Source: Halomonas meridiana (lineage in GTDB: Bacteria > Pseudomonadota > Gammaproteobacteria > Pseudomonadales > Halomonadaceae). Taken from it: a DNA stretch of 64,000 nucleotides. Of this stretch, positions 27,015 through 36,055 are shown piece by piece. The notes beneath the pieces are model-generated. The model did not search any database. It was not told where the DNA came from and was given only the letters and a program-made list of their open reading frames with translations. Both the position numbers and the translations under genes were made by a program. The DNA is taken from NCBI RefSeq assembly GCF_009846525.1, contig NZ_CP024621.1, positions 2,480,001 to 2,544,000 of the forward strand, read 5' to 3'. Numbering within the stretch: position 1 is the stretch's first letter; each line of letters opens with the position of its first letter.

Positions 27015-27766
27015 CAATCGTCCTTCCTAGATTGAAGGTGGCGAAGGCATCCTCGCAGTACGCGCGCCATGAAAAAGATCTTACGACGCGAAGGTGTTTG
27101 GCGGTCTCCCTCTAACGAACTTTCGATATTGATGAAATCTTCCCACACCAATAACGGCCTCACTTCCTGTACCTTAACGCCCTTACTTTCAAAGTGCGGC
27201 CAGTCATCCAACACACAGCGGAGCGTGGTAGAAGCCTCTAACAATCTAGTTGCCCCAGCAGGTGTCACAACGTACCCCACCGCACCAGAGGGCCACGTTT
27301 TGAAGCCGCGCCCGAGCTTAAAGGCCCCTATTGGACTCCAACGCTTTAAGGGTTCAAAAAAGTGATACAGCGTTTTCCGGCGGTGATCTTTTTTAGAGTG
27401 GCCTAACAACACCACATCGAACGGAGCATTCGCGTCTAACAAACGATCTAAAAATGCTGGGAGTTCTCGTTCGATAAGCGCATCGTCCTCAAAAATGACG
27501 CAAGGCTTCCCGGCATCCACCACTTGCTGCCAGATTCTTCGATGGCTTACAAAGCAGCTCACCTCGCCTTTCGTGAGCATCCGGCCGTATCGCCCTTGAA
27601 TCGCATCGCTATCGATGGGCAGATCGGCATGCTCGCTTTTCTCCAGGACCGTGGCATCAATGTACTGAAACGACATACTCAACTGAGACATTTGGCGCTC
27701 GATAGAGGCAATCCTTGTCTCGTCTCTCATGGTCAACACATAAACGCCAAACTGCTCAATGCTCAC
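27014..27766 (-). CDS. Glycosyltransferase family 25 protein
   Basis: 250 residues. The GT25 pattern is clear: an N-terminal FGVYVLTMRDETRIASIERQ strand-loop, LTKGEVSCFVSHRRIWQ, VIFEDDALIE (the acidic metal/nucleotide motif) and PSGAVGYVVTPAGATRLLEA. Relatives are beta-galactosyltransferases for LPS outer core or capsules in the cytoplasm. The acceptor is unknown. The start is GTG 27766, with AAGGAG about 8 nt before it. It overlaps the flippase-like gene by 1 bp, so the two form a two-gene operon facing rfaH. Confidence 0.88.
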   Translation of the reverse strand: MSIEQFGVYVLTMRDETRIASIERQMSQLSMSFQYIDATVLEKSEHADLPIDSDAIQGRYGRMLTKGEVSCFVSHRRIWQQVVDAGKPCVIFEDDALIERELPAFLDRLLDANAPFDVVLLGHSKKDHRRKTLYHFFEPLKRWSPIGAFKLGRGFKTWPSGAVGYVVTPAGATRLLEASTTLRCVLDDWPHFESKGVKVQEVRPLLVWEDFINIESSLEGDRQTPSRRKIFFMARVLRGCLRHLQSRKDD

Positions 27767-27936
27767 ACGTCTGCTCCTTGGATCAATAGGGCTCCCATCA
27801 TATGAGGGAATGTCATGCCATATTGTCCCTTACCCTACACAGCATGGCTACTCAGCATGGGCATCGTGGCTGTAAAGATGCATCGTCTTCTCATCGACGG
27901 TAGGCTATTGGCATCAATCACTGCAAGGAAGCAGCC

Positions 27937-28353
27937 ATGGCGACCTACCGACGCGCCTATATCCCAGGCGGCACCTACTTTTTCACCGTGGTGACTTATG
28001 GTCGTCAACCGCTGTTATCGGATCGTTTAAATATAGATGCACTTGGCCGAGCATTTCGTCGAGTGCGTGACGAACAACCGTTTCAAATGGATGCCTTTGT
28101 TCTCCTGCCCGACCACCTGCACTGTATCTGGACACTCCCCGAAGGGGATGCGGATTATTCCTCCCGATGGAGAGACGTCAAAAAATATGCGTCTCAAGAA
28201 TTTTTGTTTCCACCCGGCAGCCAACATGCCTGGCAGCGTGGTTTTTGGGAACACGTAATTCGCGACGAAAACGACTGGCAACGCCACATGGATTACATCC
28301 ACTACAACCCGGTGAAGCACGGCTGGGCGCAGTCCCCTCGCGAATGGCAATAG
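27937..28353 (+). CDS. REP-associated tyrosine transposase (RAYT, Y1 family)
   Basis: 138 residues, a Y1/HUH single-strand transposase. The metal-binding HUH motif is in [10 protein letters not shown] (about residues 53-62), and the catalytic tyrosine is in [11 protein letters not shown] near the C terminus. The length and the N-terminal [19 protein letters not shown] are typical for RAYTs. ATG 27937 has AAGGA upstream. RAYTs are usually single-copy and associated with REP hairpins bearing a GTAG or similar foot (established for the family). Here hairpin repeats starting GTAG lie at 24.75, 25.59 and 28.51 kb, the last only about 160 bp downstream. The gene looks intact. Confidence 0.9.
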   Translation: MATYRRAYIPGGTYFFTVVTYGRQPLLSDRLNIDALGRAFRRVRDEQPFQMDAFVLLPDHLHCIWTLPEGDADYSSRWRDVKKYASQEFLFPPGSQHAWQRGFWEHVIRDENDWQRHMDYIHYNPVKHGWAQSPREWQ

Positions 28354-28508
28354 TCCAGCTTTCACCAATGCGTAAAAAAGGACGGTACGCGCCAGACTGG
28401 GGCACACGAGACACACCCGAAGTGGCCGCCATGAACTGGGAAGAATCCTCGGCCCTACTGGCTCGCGGGTGCGTGATAACGATGCTCCACTTGAGCGCCG
28501 TAGTGCCA

Positions 28509-28582
28509 CGTAGCGCGGCGTAACGAATGAACGAGAGCAACGAGCAAATGAGGCACCCGCGGGGGCGGCAGGTAGCCGCCTG
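28509..28582 (+). repeat. Dispersed hairpin repeat, copy C
   Basis: The same core as copies A and B, with small changes (GAATGAACGAGAG, GCAAATGAGG). The terminal hairpin is GGCGGC-AGGTA-GCCGCC. It is followed by CCGCTGTGAATGATCA, shared in part with the flank of copy B. Confidence 0.9.
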
Positions 28583-28625
28583 GGTTAGGCCGCTGTGAAT
28601 GATCACAACTCAGTGCCAAGATTGG

Positions 28626-28655
28626 CACTCCTAGCGGAGTGCTTCGCGGGTGCCT
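28626..28655 (+). repeat. Second hairpin repeat family, copy 2
   Basis: GCACTCC-TAGC-GGAGTGC (28626-28643), then TTCGCGGGTGCC. It matches the element at 25507-25536. Confidence 0.85.
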
Positions 28656-28691
28656 ACCTCAAGTGCGGTGGCACCTATCAATACGGGTAAT

Positions 28692-29459
28692 TTAGTGGCC
28701 CCACACCACAAAATAAGGGTTTAGCTTTTCAGCGGGGTTGGCATAGCTGAGCGGTTCGCCTTCCAAGGTCTCGACGCGTCCGCCTGCATAGCGCACGACC
28801 GCATGAGCGGCGCCGGTATCCCAGAGGCAGGTAGGGCCTAAGCGCGGGTAAGCATCGGCTTTACCTTCAGCAATTAAGCAAAGCTTGAGCGAGCTGCCCA
28901 TGGGGAGCATTTCGTGTTCGCCTAATTTATTCAGCCAAGCCGCTAAATCTGGGCTGGGGTGAGAGCGACTGCCCACGACGCGCCAAGTTGAGCCTTCAGC
29001 AGGCTGTCCAGCCACTTGAATGGCATGACGTTGGCCGTCTTTCTCCACCTTAAACGCACCTACGCCTTCAGCCGCCACATACGCCGCCCCCAACGCAGGG
29101 GCAGTGACCACACCGAGCACGGGTACACCGTTTTCGATCAGCGCAATGTTGACGGTGAACTCACCATTACGCTTGATGAACTCTTTGGTGCCATCCAAGG
29201 GGTCGACCAGCCAATAGCGTCCGTCGGCATTCACGCCCGCAAACCCTTCCATGTCCTCTTCGGAGAGAATCGGGAGGCGAACCGACAGCGACTGAAGGCC
29301 CCGCACGATGACGTGATGAGCCGCTTGATCCGCCTCGGTCAGCGGGCTTTTATCCTCTTTCTCTTCGACGCTGAAGTCACGGGCATAGACCTTCATGATG
29401 GCATCGCCTGCCTCGCGCGCAATACGCTCTACCGCCTCCAGCAGTGTTTGATCGATCAT
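28692..29459 (-). CDS. cysQ: 3'(2'),5'-bisphosphate nucleotidase CysQ
   Basis: 255 residues, inositol-monophosphatase superfamily. CysQ removes the 3'-phosphate of PAP/PAPS, clearing the by-product of sulfotransferases and PAPS reductase. Motifs: SPLTEADQAAH, LSEEDMEGF, WLVDPLDGTKEFIKRNGEFT (metal-binding Asp residues) and WDTGAAHAVVRYAGG. ATG 29459 is preferred over ATG 29468, because AAAGG abuts the latter but is spaced 9 nt from the former and the protein then begins like its family. It is separated from cysNC by a terminator. Its placement beside cysDNC, and in the same locus as two sulfotransferases, fits PAP recycling during polysaccharide sulfation. Confidence 0.93.
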   Translation of the reverse strand: MIDQTLLEAVERIAREAGDAIMKVYARDFSVEEKEDKSPLTEADQAAHHVIVRGLQSLSVRLPILSEEDMEGFAGVNADGRYWLVDPLDGTKEFIKRNGEFTVNIALIENGVPVLGVVTAPALGAAYVAAEGVGAFKVEKDGQRHAIQVAGQPAEGSTWRVVGSRSHPSPDLAAWLNKLGEHEMLPMGSSLKLCLIAEGKADAYPRLGPTCLWDTGAAHAVVRYAGGRVETLEGEPLSYANPAEKLNPYFVVWGH

Positions 29460-29484
29460 CGTATCCATCCTTTACATTCGACAT

Positions 29485-29526
29485 TAAAAACCGCCAACAA
29501 CCCAAAGATGCTAAGTCGTTGGCGGT
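29485..29526 (-). terminator. Rho-independent terminator after cysNC
   Basis: On the minus strand a 9-bp stem ACCGCCAAC/GTTGGCGGT with a 19-nt loop is followed by TTTTAA. It lies about 50 bp after the cysNC stop and just before cysQ. Confidence 0.6.
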
Positions 29527-29577
29527 ATGACGACAGAGGCTGACTCCAACCCCCTACGCGACGTCAACTGCGTGTCG

Positions 29578-31482
29578 TTAGCTGATCAAGCCGCGCTCAC
29601 GTAGCGCCTCGATTACCGCATCGGCGGCTTCTTCGGCACTCATTTCAGACGTCTTCAAATGAACGTCGGGCGACTCGGGCGCTTCATAGGCGGAATCGAT
29701 CCCCGTAAAGTTCTTCAATTCGCCACGGCGCGCCTTTTTGTAGAGGCCTTTTGGATCACGCGCTTCCACCACGTCCAGCGGCGCATCGACATAAATCTCG
29801 ATGAATTCACCCTCTTCCAACAAGTCGCGGGCCAACTGCCGCTCGCTGCGGAACGGTGAAATGAACGCCGACATGACGATCAGGCCCGCATCGACCATCA
29901 GCTTGGCGGTTTCTGCCACCCGGCGCACGTTCTCGACCCGGTCGGCATCGGTGAACCCCAGGTCACGGTTCAAGCCATGGCGGACGTTATCGCCATCCAG
30001 CAAGTAAGTATGCTGGCCGTTACCAAACAGCTTCTTTTCCACCAAGTTGGCAATGGTCGACTTACCCGCGCCAGACAACCCCGTGAACCATAGCACCGCA
30101 GGCTTTTGCCCTTTGGCTAGCGCGCGTGCCTGCTTGTCGATATCCACGTGCTGCATATGAATGTTCTGGCTGCGGCGTAGCGCAAAGTGCAGCATGCCAG
30201 CGCCAACCGTATTGTTCGTCATACGGTCAATGAGGATGAAACCACCGGTATCCTGGTTCTCTTTATACGCATCGAACGCGACGGCGCGGTTCAAGCTAAT
30301 CGTACACACGCCGATCCCATTCAAGTCCAGCTGCTTCCCCGCCGTGTGCTCAAGCGTATTGACGTTTACCTGATACTTGATATCGGTGACCGTGGCAGAT
30401 ACGAGCTGAGTCCCTAGTTTCATTAGGTAGGGACGTCCCGGCAGCAGCGGCGCCTCATGCATCCATACCAGCGTGGTTTCGAACTGGTCGGCCGTGTGTG
30501 CCGGCTGGTCGACGCCAGAAATGATGTCCCCACGGGAAATATCGATCTCGTCATCGAGCAGCAGCGTGATGGATTGCCCGGCGACCGCTTCCTCCAAATC
30601 GCCATCGAACGTATAGATGCGCGAGACGGTGCTGGTTTTACCTGAGGGCTGTACACGAATAGGATCACCAGGACGAACGACGCCGCTGGCGATCATACCG
30701 GTAAAACCCCGGAAATCGAGATTCGGGCGGTTGACCCACTGCACGGGCATTCGGAACGGTGAACGCTGCAGGCGCTCGTCGTCTACCTCGACGGTCTCCA
30801 GGTAGCCCATCAACGTGGTGCCGTGATACCACGGCATCTTCGCGCTGTGCTCGATGACGTTATCGCCCTTCAATGCCGACATCGGAATGAAGGTGATGTT
30901 TTCAAGCCCTAACTGCTTGGCGAACGCGCGGTACTCCTCGACGATTTGGTCGTAACGCGCTTTCGAGTAATCCACCAAGTCCATTTTATTGATGGCAACG
31001 ATGATATGGCGCATGCCCATCAGCGACATCAAAAAGCTATGACGGCGGGTTTGGGTCAGAATGCCGTGGCGAGCATCCACCATCAGAATCGCCGCATCGG
31101 CCGTAGACGCCCCGGTCACCATGTTGCGGGTGTACTGCTCGTGCCCTGGCGTATCCGCGACGATGAATTTGCGTTTCTCGGTGGAGAAGAAGCGGTACGC
31201 CACATCGATGGTAATACCCTGTTCGCGCTCAGCGGCCAGACCATCGACCAACAGTGCAAAGTCCATCTCACCGCCTTGCGTTCCGTACTTCTTGGAATCG
31301 GCTTCGATGGCAGCCAGCTGGTCTTCGAACAGCAGCTTGGATTCGAACAGCAAACGGCCAATCAGGGTACTTTTGCCATCGTCCACGCTTCCACAAGTGA
31401 TGAAGCGCAACAAACCTTTATGCTCGTGGGACTTCAGGTAGCCCTCGATATCTTCAGCAATCAGATCGGATGAGTGCGACAT
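29578..31482 (-). CDS. cysNC: Bifunctional sulfate adenylyltransferase subunit 1 / APS kinase
   Basis: 634 residues, a CysN-CysC fusion. The N-terminal GTPase (about 20-430) has a P-loop GSVDDGKST (31-39), [11 protein letters not shown] and NKMDLVD. The C-terminal APS kinase (about 450-634) has GLSGAGKST (about 467-475), [11 protein letters not shown] and a [19 protein letters not shown] segment. With CysD it makes APS from sulfate and ATP, and the kinase domain makes PAPS, the donor for sulfotransferases. NodQ in rhizobia has the same fusion and serves sulfation. ATG 31482 overlaps the cysD stop by one base (TAATG). Confidence 0.96.
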   Translation of the reverse strand: MSHSSDLIAEDIEGYLKSHEHKGLLRFITCGSVDDGKSTLIGRLLFESKLLFEDQLAAIEADSKKYGTQGGEMDFALLVDGLAAEREQGITIDVAYRFFSTEKRKFIVADTPGHEQYTRNMVTGASTADAAILMVDARHGILTQTRRHSFLMSLMGMRHIIVAINKMDLVDYSKARYDQIVEEYRAFAKQLGLENITFIPMSALKGDNVIEHSAKMPWYHGTTLMGYLETVEVDDERLQRSPFRMPVQWVNRPNLDFRGFTGMIASGVVRPGDPIRVQPSGKTSTVSRIYTFDGDLEEAVAGQSITLLLDDEIDISRGDIISGVDQPAHTADQFETTLVWMHEAPLLPGRPYLMKLGTQLVSATVTDIKYQVNVNTLEHTAGKQLDLNGIGVCTISLNRAVAFDAYKENQDTGGFILIDRMTNNTVGAGMLHFALRRSQNIHMQHVDIDKQARALAKGQKPAVLWFTGLSGAGKSTIANLVEKKLFGNGQHTYLLDGDNVRHGLNRDLGFTDADRVENVRRVAETAKLMVDAGLIVMSAFISPFRSERQLARDLLEEGEFIEIYVDAPLDVVEARDPKGLYKKARRGELKNFTGIDSAYEAPESPDVHLKTSEMSAEEAADAVIEALRERGLIS

Positions 31483-32384
31483 TAGAAGTACCCCTCTTGC
31501 TTCTTCTTCTCCATGGACGCCGCGCTGTCATGGTCGATCACACGGCCCTGGCGCTCGGATGTTTTGGTCAACAGCATCTCTTGAATGATTGCGGGTAGCG
31601 TGTCGGCTTCCGACTCCACGGCACCGGTCAGCGGGTAGCAACCTAAGGTACGGAAACGTACCTTGCGCATCATGGGCACTTCACCCGGTTCCAACGGCAT
31701 GCGGTCATCATCAACCATGATCAGCGCGCCATCACGCTCCACTACCGGACGCTCGGCAGCGTAATAAAGCGGAACGATGGGAATGTTCTGCAGATGGATG
31801 TACTGCCAAATATCCAGCTCGGTCCAGTTCGAGAGCGGGAAGACACGAATGGACTCTTTAGGGTGCTTGCGCGTGTTGTAAAGCTTCCACAGTTCCGGCC
31901 GCTGATTTTTCGGATCCCAGCGGTGCTGCGCGGTGCGAAAAGAGAACACGCGTTCTTTGGCACGGGACTTCTCTTCATCGCGCCGTGCCCCGCCAAACGC
32001 TGCATCGAAGCCATACTTGTCCAGTGCTTGCTTCAAGCCTTCGGTTTTCATCACATCGGTATGAATGGCCGAACCGTGAGTGAAGGGGTTGATATCTTTC
32101 TCCACTCCTTCCGGATTGATATGCACGATCAATTCCATGCCGATCTCTTCGGCCATCTTGTCGCGGAATTCGTACATCGCTTGGAATTTCCAGCGGGTAT
32201 CGACGTGCAGCAGCGGGAAAGGAGGCGGCGAGGGAGCAAAGGCCTTACGCGCCAGATGCAGCATCACCGCTGAATCCTTACCGACGGAGTAGAGCATCAC
32301 CGGGTTTTCGGTCTCGGCGACCACTTCGCGCATGATCTGGATGCTTTCCGCTTCCAGCCGCTGTAAATGGGTGAGTGATGTCAT
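31482..32384 (-). CDS. cysD: Sulfate adenylyltransferase subunit 2
   Basis: About 300 residues, the ATP-pyrophosphatase-type catalytic subunit of ATP sulfurylase. Seen: [20 protein letters not shown], the PP-loop [49 protein letters not shown] and [11 protein letters not shown]. The start ATG 32384 is chosen because GGGA lies 6 nt upstream and the protein then begins as in known CysD. ATG 32387 and TTG 32396 are in frame. It forms a two-gene operon with cysNC. Confidence 0.95.
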   Translation of the reverse strand: MTSLTHLQRLEAESIQIMREVVAETENPVMLYSVGKDSAVMLHLARKAFAPSPPPFPLLHVDTRWKFQAMYEFRDKMAEEIGMELIVHINPEGVEKDINPFTHGSAIHTDVMKTEGLKQALDKYGFDAAFGGARRDEEKSRAKERVFSFRTAQHRWDPKNQRPELWKLYNTRKHPKESIRVFPLSNWTELDIWQYIHLQNIPIVPLYYAAERPVVERDGALIMVDDDRMPLEPGEVPMMRKVRFRTLGCYPLTGAVESEADTLPAIIQEMLLTKTSERQGRVIDHDSAASMEKKKQEGYF

Positions 32385-32466
32385 CATCTTTCCCAACGTT
32401 GTGTGAAAAAACCGTTTTCAAGTGGCCGCTCGCGGCACTGCCTTAAAAACCTATGGATAAAAAGCC

Positions 32467-33234
32467 TTAGCGGTGTTCCAAACCGATATCTGCCGGTACC
32501 GCCACGACCGTTAACGTCGTTTGGCGATCGAGCCACTCGGTAAGCGTTTGGCTAGCCGAGAACAGCGCGCCGTGAAACACCACGGCGGCAGGCCGAGGCA
32601 GCGATGCCCACACCGCCTGATAATCGAACGCGGCCGGCGGACGCTCGTAACAGCGCATGTAGAGCTTTCCGCGTGCCCCGTGCAGGTACACTTGATAGAG
32701 CGCCCGCTGCACATGCGCCACACGTCTTACGCCGCCCTGCCAGCGCTGCTCGGCGCTCGGGTAGAGAGAGAACGTCGGGGCGACCGTTTTCTCGAACCAC
32801 CGCCCTGCACGAGTGCGCTTTTTGGCTAGCGCATTCAGCTCCCAGGGGGCATGCTGCAACCCTTCGGTTTCCCACCAGTGCTCAATGGCACGCTGGGTGA
32901 GCTTTAGCCCCAAGCGCACATTCACCAAGTCGGCCAGCGCAGCGCTACTCCAGCCCGGCATGCCTTGAGGAGGTGCACCATAAAGCGCCTCCCAAAGTAC
33001 GGTCTGGGCGGCAGCGCCCAGCGTATTGCCCTGCCCCTTCGTCCGGCCACGCGGCTTAACGGGTACGGCAGCCCATCCCCCTTCGCGAAAGGCCTTCCAC
33101 GCCGCCGAAACCGTAGGCGCAGACAACCCCGTACGTTGGCTGGCCACCGCTACCGTATGGCCATCCAAACGCAGCCTGACAGCTTTTTTACGCTGCTCAT
33201 TCAGGGCTTCAGGCGACAAATGTTTAGCGCTCAA
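32467..33234 (-). CDS. IS630-like transposase-derived winged-HTH protein
   Basis: 255 residues. The first 130 match the tandem HTH of IS630-family transposases: KKAVRLRLDGHTVAVASQRT, GLSAPTVSAAWKAFREGGWA, PRGRTKGQG and LTQRAIEHWWETEGLQH. The C-terminal half keeps the outline of the IS630 catalytic domain (VVFHGALFSASQTLTEWL in place of a DNxxxH motif), but no acidic DDE set is seen. It is probably not an active transposase; a DNA-binding regulator derived from one is an inference. The start is TTG 33234 with no good ribosome site, so the N terminus is uncertain. It lies between cysD (same strand) and the divergent SLC13 permease. No terminal inverted repeats were recognised. Confidence 0.65.
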   Translation of the reverse strand: MSAKHLSPEALNEQRKKAVRLRLDGHTVAVASQRTGLSAPTVSAAWKAFREGGWAAVPVKPRGRTKGQGNTLGAAAQTVLWEALYGAPPQGMPGWSSAALADLVNVRLGLKLTQRAIEHWWETEGLQHAPWELNALAKKRTRAGRWFEKTVAPTFSLYPSAEQRWQGGVRRVAHVQRALYQVYLHGARGKLYMRCYERPPAAFDYQAVWASLPRPAAVVFHGALFSASQTLTEWLDRQTTLTVVAVPADIGLEHR

Positions 33235-33302
33235 TTTTAAACATAACCCCTTGCTTTAAAAACAAAAACAAAGCGAAAAACAACACTGCTAATGGTAATT
33301 AT

Positions 33303-33332
33303 TAGACACCATCATAAAAGCCTGCGTAAAAT
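33303..33332 (+). promoter_or_regulatory. Candidate promoter of the SLC13 permease
   Basis: TAGACA (33303-33308) and TAAAAT (33327-33332) are 18 bp apart, 43 bp before the ATG. A small inverted repeat, CTAAT/ATTAG (33289-33305), overlaps the -35. No known operator was recognised. Confidence 0.35.
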
Positions 33333-33375
33333 CCAGCAAGTAGACATGTATTTTCTGTTGACATAAGGACCCCAC

Positions 33376-35103
33376 ATGACCCCCTGGGCCGTCTTGTTAT
33401 CCATTACCTTGTTGTTAGTTTTATTGATTAGCGGAAAGGTCAAACCTGCCATCGCGTTTGTGTCACTGGCCGCTGGTTACTTGCTGGTGGGATTCATCGA
33501 TACGAGCACGTTACTCGTACAGTACACCAACCCAGCACTGGCTACGCTGCTGTTACTCTTGCTGGTATCGCTGGCGCTGGAGCGCTCGCCGCTGCTCGAC
33601 TGGCTGTCTAAGCATTTACTCAAGGGCCACCCGAAATTGGCGACGGCACGGCTGATGGGCAGCACTGCCGTACTATCGGCTTTTTTGAACAACACCGCCG
33701 TCGTTGCCGCCTTTCTAGGGGCCATTACTCGCCAGCAAGGCATTGCACCTTCACGGCTACTGATCCCACTCTCTTACGCATCGATTCTTGGCGGCATTAC
33801 CACGCTGGTGGGCACCTCGACGAACCTCGTGGTGAACTCTTTTCATCTGAACGCCAGCGGCAGCGAGCTGGGCATGTTTCAGTTTAGCCTGGTGGGCATC
33901 CCGGTTGCCTTGATCACCCTGGCCGTTCTGCTATGGCGTGCCAACGCGCTCCCCCACCACCGCCCTGAAGACACGGAAGAGAAACTCTCGTATTTCTTGG
34001 CCGCCGATGTGGAAGCCGAATCTCCCATGATTGGCCAAAGCATCGAGCAGAACGGGCTACGCAGCCTAGATGGTCTCTACCTACTAGAAATTGAGCGTCA
34101 AGGCAGGCTGATCAGCCCCGTGGCTCCCGATGAACAGCTACAGGCTGACGACACGCTGGTATTTACCGGTGAAGTCAGCAAAGTGCAGGCACTGCAGCGC
34201 TTTCCTGGCCTCAACCTGTTTGGGCACCAAGCCGATAACCTGCTCGCTACCAATCTGGTCGAGGTAGTGATCTCGCATGAGTCGGAATTAGCGGGTAAGA
34301 CACTGCAAGACGTCGATTTTCGCAGTATGTTTAGTGCAGGTGTGGTGGGTATTCGTCGCGGAGACAAACGTTTAGAGGGACAATTAGGTAAAATCCCTCT
34401 CCGGGTAGGCGACTGTTTATTATTGGCCGTCAGCGCGGATTTTCGTCAGCACCGCAACCTAGACCGCAACTTTCATTTACTGAGCGGCAGCTTTACACGC
34501 CCACAACTCAACCGTAAGGAAAGCCTGATCACCCTAGGTGGTTTTGCGGCCGTCATTTCTTTGGCGGCGGCTAACTGGCTGCCGCTGTTTCACGGTTTAC
34601 TCATTCTGCTAGGCGCGCTGCTACTGCTGAAGGTGATCAGCATGGCCGAACTGCGCAGACGTTTTCCTTTCGAGCTATGGCTCATCATTGGCTCTGCCTT
34701 GGCCATCGCCCAGGCGCTGGAAAACTCCGGCGCGGCGGCATTGCTCGCCGATGGCATGCAGGCCGTATTTAGCGGTTATGGCATTTATGCCGCCTTTATC
34801 GGCTGCTATTTATTGACGTTACTGCTCACGGAAACGGTCACCAACAACGCCGCCGCCGCGCTGGCCTTTCCCATTGCATGGAGCACAGCACAAGCGTTTG
34901 GGGCCGACCCGCTGCCTTTTGTCATGGCCGTTGCCTACGGTGCTAGCGCTTGCTTTCTGATTCCGTTTGGCTACCAAACCCACCTCATGGTGTATTCACC
35001 AGGGCGCTACAAAATCACCGACTTTTTCAAGATCGGCTTGCCTATTAGCCTCACCTATTCAGCGGCAGTGCTGCTAATTACGCCGCTAGTATTCCCCTTT
35101 TAG
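33376..35103 (+). CDS. SLC13/DASS-family permease with RCK_C domains, candidate sulfate importer
   Basis: 575 residues. Membrane segments flank a cytoplasmic insert (about 200-375) holding two TrkA-C/RCK_C modules (GLYLLEIERQGRLISPV; LAGKTLQDVDFRSMFSAG...GVVGIRRG). Transport signatures are LNNTAVVAAFLG and LVGTSTNLVVNS in the first half and ETVTNNAAAALAFPIAW in the second. Members with this layout carry sulfate, di- or tricarboxylates. Its position beside cysD/cysNC/cysQ favours sulfate, but this is inference. AAGGA lies 7 nt before ATG 33376. A bidirectional terminator separates it from galU. Confidence 0.85.
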   Translation: MTPWAVLLSITLLLVLLISGKVKPAIAFVSLAAGYLLVGFIDTSTLLVQYTNPALATLLLLLLVSLALERSPLLDWLSKHLLKGHPKLATARLMGSTAVLSAFLNNTAVVAAFLGAITRQQGIAPSRLLIPLSYASILGGITTLVGTSTNLVVNSFHLNASGSELGMFQFSLVGIPVALITLAVLLWRANALPHHRPEDTEEKLSYFLAADVEAESPMIGQSIEQNGLRSLDGLYLLEIERQGRLISPVAPDEQLQADDTLVFTGEVSKVQALQRFPGLNLFGHQADNLLATNLVEVVISHESELAGKTLQDVDFRSMFSAGVVGIRRGDKRLEGQLGKIPLRVGDCLLLAVSADFRQHRNLDRNFHLLSGSFTRPQLNRKESLITLGGFAAVISLAAANWLPLFHGLLILLGALLLLKVISMAELRRRFPFELWLIIGSALAIAQALENSGAAALLADGMQAVFSGYGIYAAFIGCYLLTLLLTETVTNNAAAALAFPIAWSTAQAFGADPLPFVMAVAYGASACFLIPFGYQTHLMVYSPGRYKITDFFKIGLPISLTYSAAVLLITPLVFPF

Positions 35104-35121
35104 TGATGGATAGATTTTTAC

Positions 35122-35158
35122 AAAAAAGCCGCTGCAGCGAGAGCTGAGCGGCTTTTTT
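35122..35158. terminator. Bidirectional rho-independent terminator
   Basis: AAAAAAGCCGCT / AGCGGCTTTTTT, a 12-bp stem with a 13-nt loop, lies between the convergent SLC13 permease and galU. It has an A-tract on one side and a T-tract on the other, so it can end transcription from both directions. Confidence 0.85.
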
Positions 35159-35174
35159 GTTGCTTGGAGATGCG

Positions 35175-36029
35175 TTATACGTCGTAACCCGCCTCGCGGG
35201 CAAGCGTAGTATTGGCTTGGAGCCAGCCTTCAATATGACCGCAATCGAAGGTGCGGCCATGCATACGGAACGCCTGCACGGTTTGGCCTTCTTGCATTAA
35301 GCGGTCGATGGCATCGGTTAGCTGAATTTCGTTGCCCGCGCCCGGCGGCTGGTCGCGTAGCAGCTCCATGATTCGGTACGGCAGCACATAGCGGCCAATC
35401 ACCGAAAGCCGTGACGGCGCGTCTTCCGGTTGGGGCTTTTCCACCACGCCGCGCATGGTGGCGCTCTCACCCGCTGCTGGCTCGTCGCAATCCACAATAC
35501 CGTAACGATAAACGTCTTCTTGCGGCACCGCTTCTACCATGATTTGCGACGCATCGGAGGCTTCCCAGCGCTCGACCATGCTGCCCAAATCACACGCGCT
35601 GCTGCCTACCTGCGGCTTGACCAGCACGTCCGGCAGGATCACCGCGAACGGCTCGTCTTTGTCTAACAGGTGGGAAGCGCAGTAAATGGCATGGCCCAGC
35701 CCTTTGGCGTTGGGTTGACGCACGCTGGTGACTTTCAGCTTTTTAGGGGAAATGGCCGACAAGGTTTCCAGCAATGCATCTTTACCCTTGCTGGCTAGCG
35801 AATGCTCGAGTTCAAAATGCGCATCGAAGTGGTCTTCAATCGCTGATTTTCCAGCACGCGTGACCAAAATAATTTCGTTGATGCCTGCGGCCAGCGCTTC
35901 TTCCACCACGTGTTGGATAAGAGGGCGATCCACCACCGGCACCATCTCTTTAGGAATCGCCTTGCTGATCGGCAGCAGGCGCGTACCAAACCCGGCCACT
36001 GGAATAATCGCTTTGCGTACGTGAGTCAT
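35175..36029 (-). CDS. galU: UTP-glucose-1-phosphate uridylyltransferase
   Basis: 284 residues, makes UDP-glucose from UTP and glucose-1-phosphate. Signature GFGTRLLPISKAIPKEMVPV at the N terminus, VLPDVLV in the middle, and VEKPQPEDAPS and GAGNEIQLTDAI further on. AAAGGAAATGG precedes ATG 36029. It is the last gene of the long minus-strand run and follows pgi by 26 bp, so pgm-pgi-galU supply sugar nucleotides to the same locus. Confidence 0.96.
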   Translation of the reverse strand: MTHVRKAIIPVAGFGTRLLPISKAIPKEMVPVVDRPLIQHVVEEALAAGINEIILVTRAGKSAIEDHFDAHFELEHSLASKGKDALLETLSAISPKKLKVTSVRQPNAKGLGHAIYCASHLLDKDEPFAVILPDVLVKPQVGSSACDLGSMVERWEASDASQIMVEAVPQEDVYRYGIVDCDEPAAGESATMRGVVEKPQPEDAPSRLSVIGRYVLPYRIMELLRDQPPGAGNEIQLTDAIDRLMQEGQTVQAFRMHGRTFDCGHIEGWLQANTTLAREAGYDV

Positions 36030-36055
36030 TGGCCATTTCCTTTTTCATTACATTG

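Larger units (their letters stand above)
28354..28691. repeat. Gene-free repeat cluster downstream of the RAYT
   Basis: 338 bp between the RAYT and cysQ without a credible gene. It holds repeat copy C (28509-28582), the second hairpin family (28626-28655) and partial repeats such as CTCGCGGGTGCG near 28462. Confidence 0.75.

Noticed and set aside
29518..29530. Second ops-like site (GGCGGTATG), also GGCGGTAATCC at about 39311
   Set aside because: Both lose the GCGTG half of the element. The first is one arm of the cysNC terminator and the second is inside pgm coding sequence.
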